Of a stretch of DNA of 64,000 bases, positions 11,326 through 22,206 are shown piece after piece. The position numbers and the translations under genes were made by a program. The notes beneath the pieces were generated by a model that was given only the letters and a program-made list of their open reading frames with translations, was not told the DNA's origin and searched no databases. This stretch comes from Juglans regia (taxonomy: Eukaryota > Streptophyta > Magnoliopsida > Fagales > Juglandaceae): the NCBI RefSeq assembly GCF_001411555.2, contig NC_049910.1, forward strand, positions 28,739,150-28,803,149. The letters run 5' to 3'. Each line of letters starts with the position of its first letter. Position 1 is the stretch's first letter.

Positions 11326-11523
11326 TTAACACTCAACATTTAGAAAATACTTTAATTACTAAGATGAAGTAAATACAAGCGAAGATTTGCATGCATGCAG
11401 TATATAATATTGGGAACTATATTAATTCCAACCCATATTTCTAAATACTAGCTAGCCCATGACAATATTAATATTTGTGTTTTTCATCAGGGGTTTAATT
11501 TTTGAAAGGAAGTTTGTAGATAT

Positions 11524-12855
11524 ATGGGGCAATCATATGGTACATATTTTCAACGAAATGATCAAAATGCTTCAACAGATCATCAAGGGGAACATTTGGC
11601 AATTAGAATAACGCAACTGTTAGAAAGTTTGAGGCATCCCTTACGGCCAGAAGAATGCTATATCTACAAGGTTCCATATCACTTGCGCAAATTGAATGAA
11701 GAAGCCTACACTCCACAAGTTATTTCCATAGGCCCCTTTCACCATGGCAATGAAAAATTGCAAAATATCGTGGAAGAGTATAAAGTGAGATATCTCGAGG
11801 ATTTTATGCGACGAGCCCAAACAAACCTGGAGAATTTAGTAAGAATTGTAAAAGGCTCAGAAGAAAAAATTCGTCAATGTTATGCAGAAACCATCGAACT
11901 TGACAGCGATGAGTTTGTGAAGATGATACTCCTTGATGCGGCCTTCATTATTGAGTATTTCTTGAGAGACATGTTCCCAGTACAATGGACAGATGAGGAT
12001 AGAACAGTTATAAAGCCGTGGATAACTGCTAGGATGCAGTTGGACTTCATGTTACTTGAAAATCAACTTCCTTTCTTTATTCTTAAGGACTTATATCAGC
12101 TTGTATTGGTTACTAATAGAATGTACTATCCCATTATTGAGGTTGCCTCTCACTACTTTCAGTTTCTCAACACTCAAAATAAGTCTTCTGAATCCGATGA
12201 ATTCAATGGAATAATTCATTTTGTTGATTTGGTCAGAATCTTTTATCTACCTCCACCCGGAACTCTATCAGAAAGACAACTTGACAGTAGTGTTGAGAAA
12301 ATATACTGTGCAACGCAGCTGGCTGAGGCAGGATTGACCTTTAAGAAGAGTGAAAGCAAGTGCCAGCTTGAGTTAAAATATCATGAAGGCGGAGTGTTGG
12401 AAATCCCGCACTTTACCATTGACAATACCACGGAGATACTTGCTCGAAACCTCATGGCTTTGGAGCAATGTCACTATCCAACAAAAGCATATGTTACTGA
12501 TTATTTTCTCTTGTTGGATTTCCTTGTTGATACAGGCAAAGATGTGGCTTTACTTGCTCAAAAGAAGATCCTTGTTAATGGGATGGGTGACAACAATGCA
12601 ACTTTTATCAACAATCTAGGCACAAATGTCCAATATTCATCCATGAGCCCTGAGTATCACCGTCTTTGTAGAGATATAGTTGAGTTCCATGATAGTAATT
12701 GGAATCGTTGGAAGGCTATCTTAAAACGTGATTATTTAAGTACTCCTTGGAGAGTAGTTGCCACCATTGCTGCTATTCTCGTGTTGGTGTTCACTTTAAT
12801 GCAAGCTATATGCTCTATTATCTCAGTGTTACCATCAAAGAGGAGGAATCTGTAA
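11524..12855 (+). CDS. DUF247 (UPF0481) family membrane-anchored protein
   Basis: An intact 443-residue single-exon frame. Family blocks appear in order: CYIYKVPYHLR (residues 45-55), YTPQVISIGPFHHG (62-75), FVKMILLDAAFIIEYF (131-146) and DFMLLENQLPFFIL (174-187). A C-terminal hydrophobic helix at about 411-432 precedes the basic tail PSKRRNL. The length is within the usual 400-550 residues. DUF247 proteins are plant-specific. Their biochemical function is unknown, although some copies sit at grass self-incompatibility loci. The single C-terminal helix suggests tail-anchoring with the bulk of the protein on one side of a membrane. The ATG at 11524 is chosen because it opens the frame and is followed by the normal N-terminal spacing to the first block. 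No stop or shift is seen, unlike every transposon gene around it except the frame at 61595. It is the only credible host gene here. Confidence 0.93.
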   Translation: MGQSYGTYFQRNDQNASTDHQGEHLAIRITQLLESLRHPLRPEECYIYKVPYHLRKLNEEAYTPQVISIGPFHHGNEKLQNIVEEYKVRYLEDFMRRAQTNLENLVRIVKGSEEKIRQCYAETIELDSDEFVKMILLDAAFIIEYFLRDMFPVQWTDEDRTVIKPWITARMQLDFMLLENQLPFFILKDLYQLVLVTNRMYYPIIEVASHYFQFLNTQNKSSESDEFNGIIHFVDLVRIFYLPPPGTLSERQLDSSVEKIYCATQLAEAGLTFKKSESKCQLELKYHEGGVLEIPHFTIDNTTEILARNLMALEQCHYPTKAYVTDYFLLLDFLVDTGKDVALLAQKKILVNGMGDNNATFINNLGTNVQYSSMSPEYHRLCRDIVEFHDSNWNRWKAILKRDYLSTPWRVVATIAAILVLVFTLMQAICSIISVLPSKRRNL

Positions 12856-13747
12856 TTCTGATACTAGTAAATGATAGCTAGCATTCGATCTAATAACTTT
12901 TATTCTTCTTCAGTTTATTTTGATAAATTTTGTCTACAAAATTTTTTTTTTTGTAAATGGCGAGTTTTACACCACCAACTACTTGGATAATCTGCAACAA
13001 GTGAGAAAGCCGTATTGGGTGCTCGGAGAAGCTTTGATGCCTAATAAGAAAGATGTAATCTAAATATAAGTATATATATATATATATGTAATAATGCATT
13101 ATCTGCTACTTTTAAGTGTTGTTTATAGAGGTGTTTATGACATAGATAACCATTAATAATCCCTTAACAAGTGGACGAGATAACCACCCAGATCTATTGA
13201 CATACGTTATCATATCACACGGTTCGTGCCATGGGCTCTTGGGCTGTGAGTCTCACACGGTTAGTGACGTGGGTTGAACCTGTCCTCTAGTTGTGAGCTT
13301 ATTACCAAGGGATCTGAACATTCCTTCCAGTTATCCTGCTAATTTCTTTTGTGTCATCACATAGTAAATTAACTTATTTTATATCATTTTAATTAGTGTG
13401 AAAGCACTTTACCCTGCTAGCTTGGGGCAAGTAGGCGGCCACTTAAATTTCCTTTCCTTTTACCCTGCTGAAGGTCCATGTTAACTAAGGTGTGGGTCCA
13501 AACTTACCTCTTACCCAAAATCATGGCCCACGTAACTATTCGTGTGCTTTTATTCTCTCCCATACAAAAGAATGGTAACCGACGGTGCTACCACCCGTTT
13601 GGTTTCTCAAGAACCTCCTCATCATTAGCTTTTCCCCTATTTCATTTTCTTGATTCACTTCCTCTCTTCCATCCGTGCCACACTTCGTCTTCTTGCTTTC
13701 TCACATTCTCTCACATTTCCCTTCCAGTTTCTCATTTTTACTCTCTC
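12856..13747. other. Intergenic region after DUF247, with the presumed end of the Tat element
   Basis: The first 200 bp are the presumed 3'UTR of the DUF247 gene, with a T-rich tract at 12941-12953. A (TA)n tract lies at 13071-13086. From about 13120 the sequence is mixed and non-coding. The 3' LTR of the minus-strand Tat element should lie just left of 13748, but I found no match to the LTR at 20797-21448, so it is lost, unrelated or strongly diverged. The CT-rich stretch at 13680-13735 could be its polypurine tract read on the other strand. Confidence 0.4.
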
Positions 13748-15800
13748 ATGGCTAACCACGACTCCTCACGTACTCCCTACCAACCTTTGACCGAGACTAC
13801 TATGAGGACCTCCTCCCACTCTGCCACTGAGTCTTTCGACTGTCGAGCCCCTCAATTCTTTGAAGGATTCACTTGGCGTTTCACCCTCATTGAGCAAGAC
13901 TTGAGGAAGCTGGGGTCCACCTATCGCATCCTAGATTTTGTGGAGCTCTCCATTCTAGTGGGAGGATGTGTCTATAAGGATGGGTACGCAGGATCTGTTG
14001 CTCTCCCGGTTTGTGCCCTAGCGCACGACTTGCAATTCCCCTTCATTTGCCCAGTTCGTGATGTCTTGGACTTTCTGGGGTTGGCTCCCACTCAACTTTA
14101 TTAACATGAGTGGCGTGTTCTACTGTACTCATGTGTGGTCTTTCGCATGACCATGGTGCCCTTGGGGGAGACGTATCCAGATTTGACCACCAAGGAATTC
14201 CTATTTTTTAATTTTGTAAAGGGATTGCCAGGTGACATCTGTAGTTCCGCATTCATTCACAACACTTGGCGGTGTTTGAGCTCCGCCACTCTAATGCCAA
14301 ATAGTGGCAAATAAATTTTTTCTTTAATTTTGGTGGAGGTTGGGAATTTTCCGCCTTAGAAAGGCACCTTCAAGACTTCCATGTTCGTGTGAATTGGGGC
14401 AAAGTCCCCTATGACAAAAGTCATCGGGCTAGAGCTAACTAAAAAAGAACGCTCCCGCATTGATATAGTCCTCAATTGGGCTAAAGATAGTGACGGTGGC
14501 TTGGGGACTGAGCAACTTTTGACTGCTACCAACATCGATAGGTTCCTCATGGTGCATGATCGTTCCCATGTTAGGGGGCGAAACTTAAGGCCGTGGCGCC
14601 TTCAATAAAGAGGTGTGTTTCTTGGTCTGCTGAGTGTCCCCAAAAACACCCCCATCGCAATGAAGACGGTGAGGGTGAGACTACAGAGCCCATCGTGGGG
14701 GCGAAGGTGGAATCAGAAGGGGTCGTGGCTTCTAGTTCCAACCTTTCTATTGGGAGTGAGGCGCCCGAACCCTTTCTTGTGAGGGTATCGCCACCAATGT
14801 CACTAGGTCTTGAAAACCTTAATGGGCTCATGAGGCAAGGCCTTGTTGACCTGGAGACAGCCTCTGACTTTGACTTGCCCTCTACGGGGTCCAATCCAAT
14901 GGGCACTCAACCTTTCGAGTTCTCATCCCTTTTCATCCAGGCTTCGATTCCCAGTGGCGGTGAGATTTTTGCAGACATTTATGACACCTTTTTCTATGGA
15001 CGTGTCAGGGATGACCGCACCTGAAGCTACCGCTCCTTTAGTTGGAGGCGCCCTGACCAACCTTGAAGGCGGTCACGTTAAAAACCTTATGGGCAAGATT
15101 CCAAGCCAAGTTCCCTTCTTGTGACCATCCTGGGGTCTCTATTCCCTCCCCTTCCCCCTCTTCTTTTGGCAGTGATGGGGACTCCAAGAGTCCTTAGGAG
15201 GGGGGTGGGTCATTCTTGGAAGAGGAAGATGGAGCTGACCAAGATAGAGTTGGCGACGAAAGCGCTGGCGACCATGGGGAAAGGGACCAAGGTGAAGGCC
15301 AAAGTGCATTTGTATTTAAGCTAGGATTTCCAGTTGCCACTCTCGTGCCTTTAGTGCATTCCTCATTAAGGGAAACTCACGTGGCGACCAGAGCAAGTGA
15401 GGTTAAGGGGGCGGCGCTAAGGTGTCCCCCTCCTCCCTCTGGGCTAGTGGCGGAGATGTCACAACAACTGAAGGATTTCCTATCCCCTGCATTGACTTGC
15501 TTTCTACCTGATCTTCTTACTTGATTGTTGATTGTTCTTGCTTGTAACACCATCTTATTTGGCCCTTGTGTTGTGTAGGGCGTGGATGATTTGGCAGCTT
15601 AGATTGTGAATGACCGCGCCCACTTGGAAGATGAGGTGCGGGAGTGGCAAATTCTCAGGTTCTTTGCCAAGAAGGAGATAACTCGGCTCTTAGCCGAGAA
15701 GACTAAGGTGGAGTGCTACTTAGAACAACCTTGAGTTTCTCCGTAATGAGTCATGTGAGCTATGAGGTGAATTGCTTCGTGCCTAGTTGATGGCTTCCAA
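13748..15800 (+). pseudogene. Antisense ORF of Tat element (putative gypsy type transposon protein), broken
   Basis: Reading starts at ATG 13748 (MANHDSSRTPYQPL) and runs through LSILVGGCVYKDGYAG and FPFICPVRDVLDFLGLAPTQ. It then stops at a TAA (14102-14104), beyond which the frame resumes with HEWRVLY. Relics continue to a Glu/Lys/Leu-rich coiled-coil-like segment at 15600-15790. The family is PF04195-like. It lies on the strand opposite to the pol genes at 17599-20458 and beyond integrase, exactly where Tat-lineage elements carry antisense ORFs. The product is unknown; these proteins are found only in such elements. At least one stop and several shifts make this copy non-functional. Confidence 0.7.
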
Positions 15801-15980
15801 TTTATTACTCCCAAGTGTAGAATTAGATTAGTTGTAATAACAGGTAGCACCTAAGGTCATATCCACAGGAACAAGAGGGACTCAAGCAATTTGATTAATT
15901 ACAATTGTAAGAGTTCAGGATTGAAAGAAGTTGAGTGAGTGCAAACACCCGACGCTTGCTATTGGATATGCTGCCTCAAT
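15801..15980. other. Non-coding spacer between antisense ORF and tandem array
   Basis: Short stretch with no motif. It lies within the 3' non-coding part of the Tat element. Confidence 0.4.
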
Positions 15981-17370
15981 AAGTAATGTCGAGTAGTCGA
16001 AGTACTGAACCCGCACTTCGCTGTGAGGTAGGCTAGGCTGCAAAAGGCTGGACCTGCCCGTTGATCCTCACGGGAAAGTAAGTAGAAGATGTCCGGCTGT
16101 GCTATGCCATCTCAAAAGTAATGTCGGGCAGTCAAAAGACTAAACCCTTACTTCGCTCTGAAGCAAACAGGGCTGTCTTATGGTTGGTCCCACTTGTTGA
16201 CCCTTACAAGAAGGTAAGTAGGAGATGTTGCACAAGTGAAACTTGTTAGTAAATTCGCAAACTCGAGTTGTTTTGCCGGGATGCAGTGAAGGTCTGAGAC
16301 ACTATCCATTTGGTATTTTGTTGCTGGAGATGACGTTCGGTTGATAAATATGTCAAGTGGCCAAAGGCCGACCCGCACTCCTCTACGAGAGGGATAAAAC
16401 CGTCTCTAGCGTGACTCGTCTCTTTTGCCTCATGGGGAGGAAGCTTGGAGCTGCTGGAGTTTCCTTTTGTGATGATTTTGTTGTTGGAGATTCTTATGTT
16501 GAAGTGAAGTCCACTGGTGGAGATTTTGTCTTTGGGTGGCCAAGGGTCGACCCTCACTCCTCCATAACAGGGATAAGGCAACCTATACCTTTCCCTTTCG
16601 GCTTGCAGGGAGGTAAGCTGCTGATGGTGATCCCGTTGATGTAGACTCCACTGACGATGTCCATGTCTTTCTCTTCATTATTTGGACGGTCTATAGACTC
16701 GGCCCGCTCTTCGTCGAGAAAAGACCGGAATGTCTCATGTCATTCTTCCTCTTTGTCCCTTAGGGAGGTAATTCGGACAACGATGTGGTTGGTTCGCTCC
16801 TTCACTACAGTGGGGGTCGGGGTAAGTATTTGTGCAGTCGTGGGACCGGTCCCGCTCTCCGCTATAGAATGGATAAGACAACCTTTAGGCCTACCTTTCC
16901 CTATACTGTCTCGCAGGGACGTAAGTCGCTTAAGCATTCTGTTATTGGACTCGCTTCCACTTGTTAACATCGTAGGAAATGGTAAGTTTGGGTCAAGCTG
17001 ATGTTGATCCCACACTTCATCGTAGCGAGGACCAGGGTAAGCTATTCTGGTAGCCGTGAGGCTGATCTCTCTATCTGCTGTGGGAGGGATAAGGCAACCT
17101 TAAGGCCTGCTTTTCCCTATGGTATCCCACAGGGAGGTAAGTCGTTAGGACAGTCTGTTACTGAATCCGCTCCCGCCCGTTGATGCTAATGAAGAAGGTA
17201 AACATTTTTCTTCGGGTAGTTGAGGACTAACCCACACTTCGTCGCGGGAGGGATAAGGCAACCTTAAGGCCTACCTTCCCTATAGCATCTAGCAAGGAGG
17301 TAAGTTCGGACAACAGTTGGTTGACCGCTCCTTCACCGTGAGGGGGGTCGGGGTAAGTTATTCGGGCCCC
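15981..17370. repeat. Degenerate tandem array in the 3'UTR of the Tat element
   Basis: At least seven related units of roughly 130-215 bp are visible. Shared words recur in order: AAGTAATGTCG (15981 and 16116, 135 bp apart), ACCCGCACTTCG-type (about 16005, 16140, 16365, 16550, 17010 and 17230), GGATAAGGCAACC (16571, 16871 with one change, 17087 and 17251) and GGGAGGTAAGT after each. AATTCGGACAAC and TCGGGGTAAGT recur at 16770-16825 and 17305-17360. Tandem repeats between integrase and the LTR are a known habit of Tat/Ogre elements and have been proposed as seeds of satellite DNA. Short open frames here are artefacts of the repeat. Confidence 0.75.
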
Positions 17371-17598
17371 CTTGAGGCTAGTCCGAATAACTTACCATAT
17401 TTGGATTACTACCAGTAACTTTCATATGAAGGTATACAAATTATGACAAGGAAGTCGACTTGGCAGTAATATTGCGTAGAGGCTCGGCTTTCCATGGGTG
17501 CAGTAGCTCGTCCTTGGGAATCTTTGAGGTGATAGAAACCTAGTCGATTTGTGGCGATGACCACATAGGGACCCTCCCAGCGAGGGCCCAGTTTTCCT

Positions 17599-18290
17599 TC
17601 ATCCCGCGTTGTTGTCCCCTTTTTCTTTGAGTACCAGATCCCCTACTTGGAATGTCCTCGGTCGTACGTGCTTGTTGAAACCCCTCTCAGCCCTTCTTTT
17701 GTCGAATGAGGCCTTTATCTTTGCATCCAGCCGGACCAATTCTAGCAGGTCCAGTTGTTCCTCTAGTCGTCGGTCATTGGACTCTTGTTCGAAGTGTTGG
17801 ACTCTGTACGTGGGAAGTCCAATTTCTACTGGGGACATTCCCTCATGTCCGTAGGTGAGAGTGAAGAGGGTTTCCCCAGTCGGCGTCTTTACTGTGACCC
17901 GATAGGCCCAGAGCACGGTGGGGAGTTCCTCAGTCCATGCACATTTTCTGTTGTCGAGTCGTTTCTTCGGTATTCCCATCAGCGTCCTGTTAGTTGCCTC
18001 GACTTACCAATTGGACCGTGAGTGCCCCAAGGACGATTATCGAAACTCGATCCCCAAATCCCAGCTCCAATTTTAGTAATGGTCGGAGTCAAACTGCCCC
18101 CCGTTGTCCGAGATGATACTGTGCGGGACGCCGAACCTGAAAACTATCGATTTCCACAAGAATCGCGTAATATTGCTTGTGGTGATGGTGGCTAAGGCTT
18201 TAGCCTTGACCCACTTGGTGAAGTAATCGACTGCCACCGCTACGAACTTGACCTTTGCCCGAGGGAAGTGAGCCGACCAGATCAACGTCC
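17599..18290 (-). pseudogene. Integrase of the Tat element
   Basis: The core reads FVAVAVDYFTKWVKA (first Asp) and GVPHSIISDNGGQFDS (second Asp) at 18250-18075. It is followed after a shift by VEATNRTL (Glu) near 17985 and by RLDNRKCAWTEELPTVLWAY and GMSPVEIGLPTYRV at 17960-17800. All three DDE residues are therefore recognisable, but in different frames. The family inserts element DNA into the host genome. The extreme C-terminus ends at about 17599, where the 3'UTR begins. Confidence 0.8.
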
Positions 18291-18522
18291 CACCGGGTGA
18301 ACGGAAAAGGTGAGGTGATCGACGTCAACTTCTTTGGCGGGCAATGGAGAATTTGGGCATACTCTTGGCACTTTTGACACTTCCGTGTGTAGCTTTTGGC
18401 GTCTCGGAGAGCTCGGGGCCAATAGTGACCCCCGCTCTTGTCACTTTCTTAGCTAGTGCCCATCCTTCCGAATGGTTCCTGTAGAGTCCCTCGTGTATTT
18501 TTGCTAACACATATTGCACTTC

Positions 18523-19110
18523 CTATGGGGATATACATATTAAGAGAGGAGCTGAGTGACCCCGTGGGTACAGGACTCCCTCGATCATGGTGTAGCGCGC
18601 CGTTCTATATCTGACTTTTCTTGCCTCTTGCCTATTATCAGGTACTTCACCAGTTTCCAAATATTTGACTATGGTTGCTGCCCAGTCCGGGGTCCTAGGT
18701 TGTATTTTCATAACCTCAATCCTGATAGCAGGCACTTCCACTGTCCTAATCACCGTGTTATTCGGCAAGGTAGAGTCTTCTTGTCCGGATGCCACACGTG
18801 CCAGTTTATTTGCCTTTTGACTTTTCGTCCTTGGTATTTGTTGAATTTGGAAATACTTGAAGTGAGGGCACTCAGCTTCTACCAATGCAAGGTACATCCT
18901 TAGCTTCTCACTCATAACGGTGAACTCTCCCTGTACTTGGTTTACTACCACTTGAGAGTCGGCCCATACTTCGATTTCGACTACTCCTAAGGCTCTGGCC
19001 ACTTGCAATCCTAAGAGCAGCGCTTCGTACTTTGTTTCATTATTCATTTTTTTAAATGCTAGTTTAACGGCGTAATTGTGCTCTTCTCCTTCAGAAGTTA
19101 CAATGTGCAC
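18523..19110 (-). pseudogene. Second (archaeal-type) RNase H of the Tat element
   Basis: A 195-codon open stretch with NNETKYEALLLGLQVARALG, EIEVWADSQVVVNQVQGEF and NKLARVASG. These are the Glu, Asp and C-terminal blocks of the additional RNase H found in Tat-lineage elements downstream of the normal one. The first Asp strand is weak in this copy. It lies between the first RNase H and integrase, as expected. Confidence 0.75.
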
Positions 19111-19332
19111 TCCTACTCCCCCTCCTGCCCAGCAAGATGAGTCGTCAACAAATACTTACCAAGGTTTTGTAGGATGCACACCATCGTCCACCGTCGGGAA
19201 TCCAGTAAACTTTGCGACAAAGTCTGCTAACTCCTACCCCTTCACGGTATTTCGAGGAGTGTAGTCGATAATTTGCTCAATTTCACTGCCCAATTCATGA
19301 GGCGTCCCGAAGTATCTGGCCACTACAATACC

Positions 19333-20458
19333 TTATTCTTCTGTGGGGACTCGTATGGGGTGAGCCTGAAAGTATGGGCATAGCTTTCGCGTCGTCGCTA
19401 TCAATGTAAAGGCTAGTTGTTCTCTGTGGAGGTACTGGGCTTTGACCCTTTCGTACACTCGACTGACGTAGTAAATTAGCCTTTTGATCCCTTTTTCCTC
19501 ATGTATCAGTACTGAGGAAGCTGCCTGGGGGGAGATGGTAGGCATTTTTCGGTCGATCTTGAGACAAACCTATTGAGCGCGGCAACTCGCCCAGCTAACC
19601 TTTGTACTTCGTTTATGCTTTGCGGTAGAGCCATACTGAGGATGGCGTCCACCTTCCCAGGATTGGCCTCAATACCTCATTCGAACACCATGAACCCAAG
19701 GAACTTTCCCGATTTGACTCCATAGGCGCACTTTGGCAGGTTGAGATTCATTTGATATTGCGTAATATCGCAAAAAAGCCTCCCTCAAGTAGTCCATATG
19801 CCGTTCTAAGGTCCTACTTTTGACCAATAGGTCTTCTGCGTAAACTTTCATATTTCTTCTTATTTGGTCTTTGAAAATTTGGTTAACTAGTCATTAGTAG
19901 GTGGCCCCCGCCTTTTTTAGCCCGAACAACATCGCCTTGTAGCAGTACAGACCTCGATCCATGATAAACAAGGTCTTCTCCTCGTCTTCATGCTTCATAC
20001 GGATTTGGTTGTACCCAGAGCAGGCGTTCATAAAGTTGAGCAAGTGATGACCTGCCGTAGAGTCCATGATGAGGTCAATGCGGGGGAGAGGGAAGATATA
20101 TTTCGGGCAAGCTTTGTTGAGGTCTGTGAAGTCAACGCACATTTTCCCCTTGTCGCTTGGCTTTTTAAGTTGTACTACATTTGATAACCACTTCAGGTAG
20201 TGAGCTTCTCAGATAAACCCTGCCTTCAGTAGTCGGTCCACCTCTTTGGCTATGGCGGCGATCTTCTCTGCATTGACACTTCGACACTTCTGCCACACTC
20301 CTCGGACTTTCGGGTCCACACTTAAAACTGTGGTGTATGATCTCGGGCTCTATCACAGGCATGTCCCCATGCTTCCATGCAAACACATCCAGGTGTTCAA
20401 CGAGGAGTTGTCGCATGGCGTCTCGAGCTTCCTGCATCATCTCACCGCCGATCGTCAT
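19333..20458 (-). pseudogene. Reverse transcriptase and first RNase H of the Tat element
   Basis: The N-terminus contains HLDVFAWKHGDMPVIEPEII (20400-20340). The palm reads CVDFTDLNKACPKYIFPLPR, then CSGYNQIRM and GLKKAGATY (20140-19895). The catalytic YVDD block is present as VYAEDLLVKS (about 19845), with the first Asp replaced by Glu. RNase H relics at 19545-19333 contain IYYVSRVYERVKAQYLHREQ and LCPYFQAHPI. Frameshifts separate the blocks. The motif wording (LNKACPK, SGYNQI) is typical of Tat/Retand elements. Confidence 0.85.
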
Positions 20459-20780
20459 CGTAGCTTCTGGCCAGTCTCGGTGGAGGATAATAAGTTCTAA
20501 CGGCCCGATTGTCTTTGCCTTTCGGAGCTCCTACTCGTCTCAAACTTCGCTTGTGACCTCCACGTGATCAAGGATCAGAGGCTAAATGCTGGCCTCCTCC
20601 GTCACTTGTCGTGTTCTGTCTTCGCCTGCCTGGTCTTCTTCTGTCGTAATTTTCTCATTCTTGCACGCCTGGTTCTCCATTTGATCTACGTCCCTATCTC
20701 AAGCCGGTTCAACGATCCTCTGAGTTACCTAGAACAAGTTGCCTTAGATGTACGAAGGACACGCAAGATTTAACTTGATT

Positions 20781-20796
20781 CAACAGACGGTGCTAC
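20781..20796 (-). promoter_or_regulatory. Primer-binding-site region of the Tat element
   Basis: Directly inside the LTR, the minus strand reads GTAGCACCGTCTGTTG. This resembles the GCGCCGTCTGTGGG sequence seen after the 5' LTR of many plant Tat/Retand elements. The site would prime minus-strand DNA synthesis from a tRNA. Confidence 0.5.
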
Positions 20797-21448
20797 TGTT
20801 AACATCGTGTTTTGCACACTCTTGGGCCAAGCTCCAACAACTTAGGTCTTCCACAATAGGCAATGCACAGAGAATAATGTAATGCGGCTTTGAGAGGATG
20901 GCCTTGGGGCCGAGGAACCTCCGATGCCAAAGTTAGTAAATGCTTTTGGAGTGCAGTAAATAAGTAAAGAAGTCTATGGATCAGAAAGAGTTTTCTCGTA
21001 TTTGAGATTAGCTATTTATACTACAGGTTATACTACAGGTTCGAAGAGCTGATCATGCCTGCTTTCATGGAGTCCGGATTGATCGTACAGTTCATTTTGT
21101 CGGAGTCTTTAAATGCGGCGTGACTCTGTGTCGACTTCATAATTATGGGGTGTGACTTGATTTGGAGCATCATTAATGTGGGATGGCTTCTTGTGCCTCA
21201 ACCCGGTTTATGTGAGTCGTTGATGCTCTGATGCCGATGAATCGAAGGTCCTCCAGGTTTCCTGTGTACCCTGGGCATATTCTGTTCTCGAGGGAGGCCG
21301 CCGATGTGTCAGGTTGAGCTATCTTGTCGACTAGACGGTGCCTCTCCCAAGTTGACAGTTAGCTCCTTGCTTAGGTAAAAACCCCATTAGGTTGGGTTTC
21401 TGGGTCAAGGTCCTGTGGGCCTTTCCTGAGGGAAAAATTCCCCTTACA
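20797..21448 (-). mobile_element. 5' LTR of the Tat element
   Basis: On the minus strand the LTR begins TGTAAGGGGAATTTTTCCC and ends GATGTTAACA, 652 bp in all, with canonical TG...CA ends. It is followed by the PBS-like site. The start was chosen from the TG and the abrupt change to T-rich host sequence beyond 21448. Confidence 0.6.
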
Positions 21449-21866
21449 CCAGTTATTTTTGTTATTAATGTAAGACATTTAATATTTATTTGCTATGTTT
21501 TAGCTGTAAAGTTATGAAGACTTGGAGTTGGAATTTTTTTTATTACTATTCAATCATTTGTAATTTGTAATTTCTAATTTTGACTTAAATGCATGGATTG
21601 TAATTTGTAAATTTTATTGTGTATTTTTTTATGTCATTTGACTCTTTTTTTTTTTTTTTTGGTTTTGTAACTTTTTTTTCTTTCATTTGGAGTTTGGATG
21701 ATTAGAGAGTTTTAGTTTTATATATTTTTTCTTTTATCTATATTTTTCTTTTATTTATATTTTGGATGTTATTAACATTTTGCATCTTTTTCTAGTTTTT
21801 CTTTTCTATTTTTTTGTATGTTAATAATAATTTAAGTTGAAAATAGTCTCAAAATCAGGATTTCGG
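21449..21866. other. T-rich intergenic spacer
   Basis: No gene. Long T-rich tracts on the plus strand separate the Tat LTR from the target duplication of the next LINE. Confidence 0.5.
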
Positions 21867-22206
21867 CCAAAACTTGACTTTTTTTTTTCTATTTTTTTTT
21901 AAAAATAACCTCAGTATTCATTCATTGATCTGAAGCAGTATTACAAAATTTTTCCTTACTCAGGATACTCTCAATACAAGCTGAGACCTCTTTTATCCAA
22001 ATAATTTTAGAAAACAATGATAAAGCTTTTTTAGCTAGGCAATGTGGTGCCTCATTAGCTTTTCTATAAACAAACTTAACATTCCATTGACTTCTTCCCC
22101 TTAACAGTTTATTGGCATCATCAATGACATATTCAATGACACATCCATACCTAGAAAGCTCTTATTTTTCTTCATTAACTGCATTTACTATGACTTGAGC
22201 ATCACC

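Larger units (their letters stand above)
10560..11490 (+). other. Probable 5'UTR exon and 5'UTR intron of the DUF247 gene
   Basis: A leader of about 150 bp ends in CTCTGTACGT, with a possible donor GT at 10708. The acceptor candidate is TTTTTCATCAG, ending at 11490, which is 33 bp before the start ATG. A 5'UTR intron just before a single coding exon is common for DUF247 genes. The proposed intron (10708-11490) would contain the GC-ended insertion at 10787-11325, which would explain its length. Transcript data are needed to confirm it. Confidence 0.4.
13748..21448 (-). mobile_element. Tat-lineage Ty3/gypsy element, gag and protease missing
   Basis: The minus-strand order is 5' LTR (21448-20797), PBS-like site, RT (20458-19669), RNase H (19545-19333), a second archaeal-type RNase H (19110-18523), integrase (18290-17599), 3'UTR tandem array (17370-15981) and antisense ORF. 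The dual RNase H and the antisense ORF are hallmarks of the Tat (Ogre/Retand) branch. Only about 320 bp separate the PBS from RT, so gag and protease have been deleted. Stops and shifts occur in every domain. The 3' LTR was not found. The family assignment is firm; the left boundary is approximate. Confidence 0.8.

Noticed and set aside
13120..13747. 3' LTR of the minus-strand Tat element
   Set aside because: I searched for the LTR start word CCCCTTACA (plus-strand form) and other LTR words and found none, so no LTR is claimed.
16357..17183. Cluster of 60-115 codon frames on both strands
   Set aside because: All fall in the degenerate 3'UTR tandem array of the Tat element; similarity between them reflects the repeat, not protein families.
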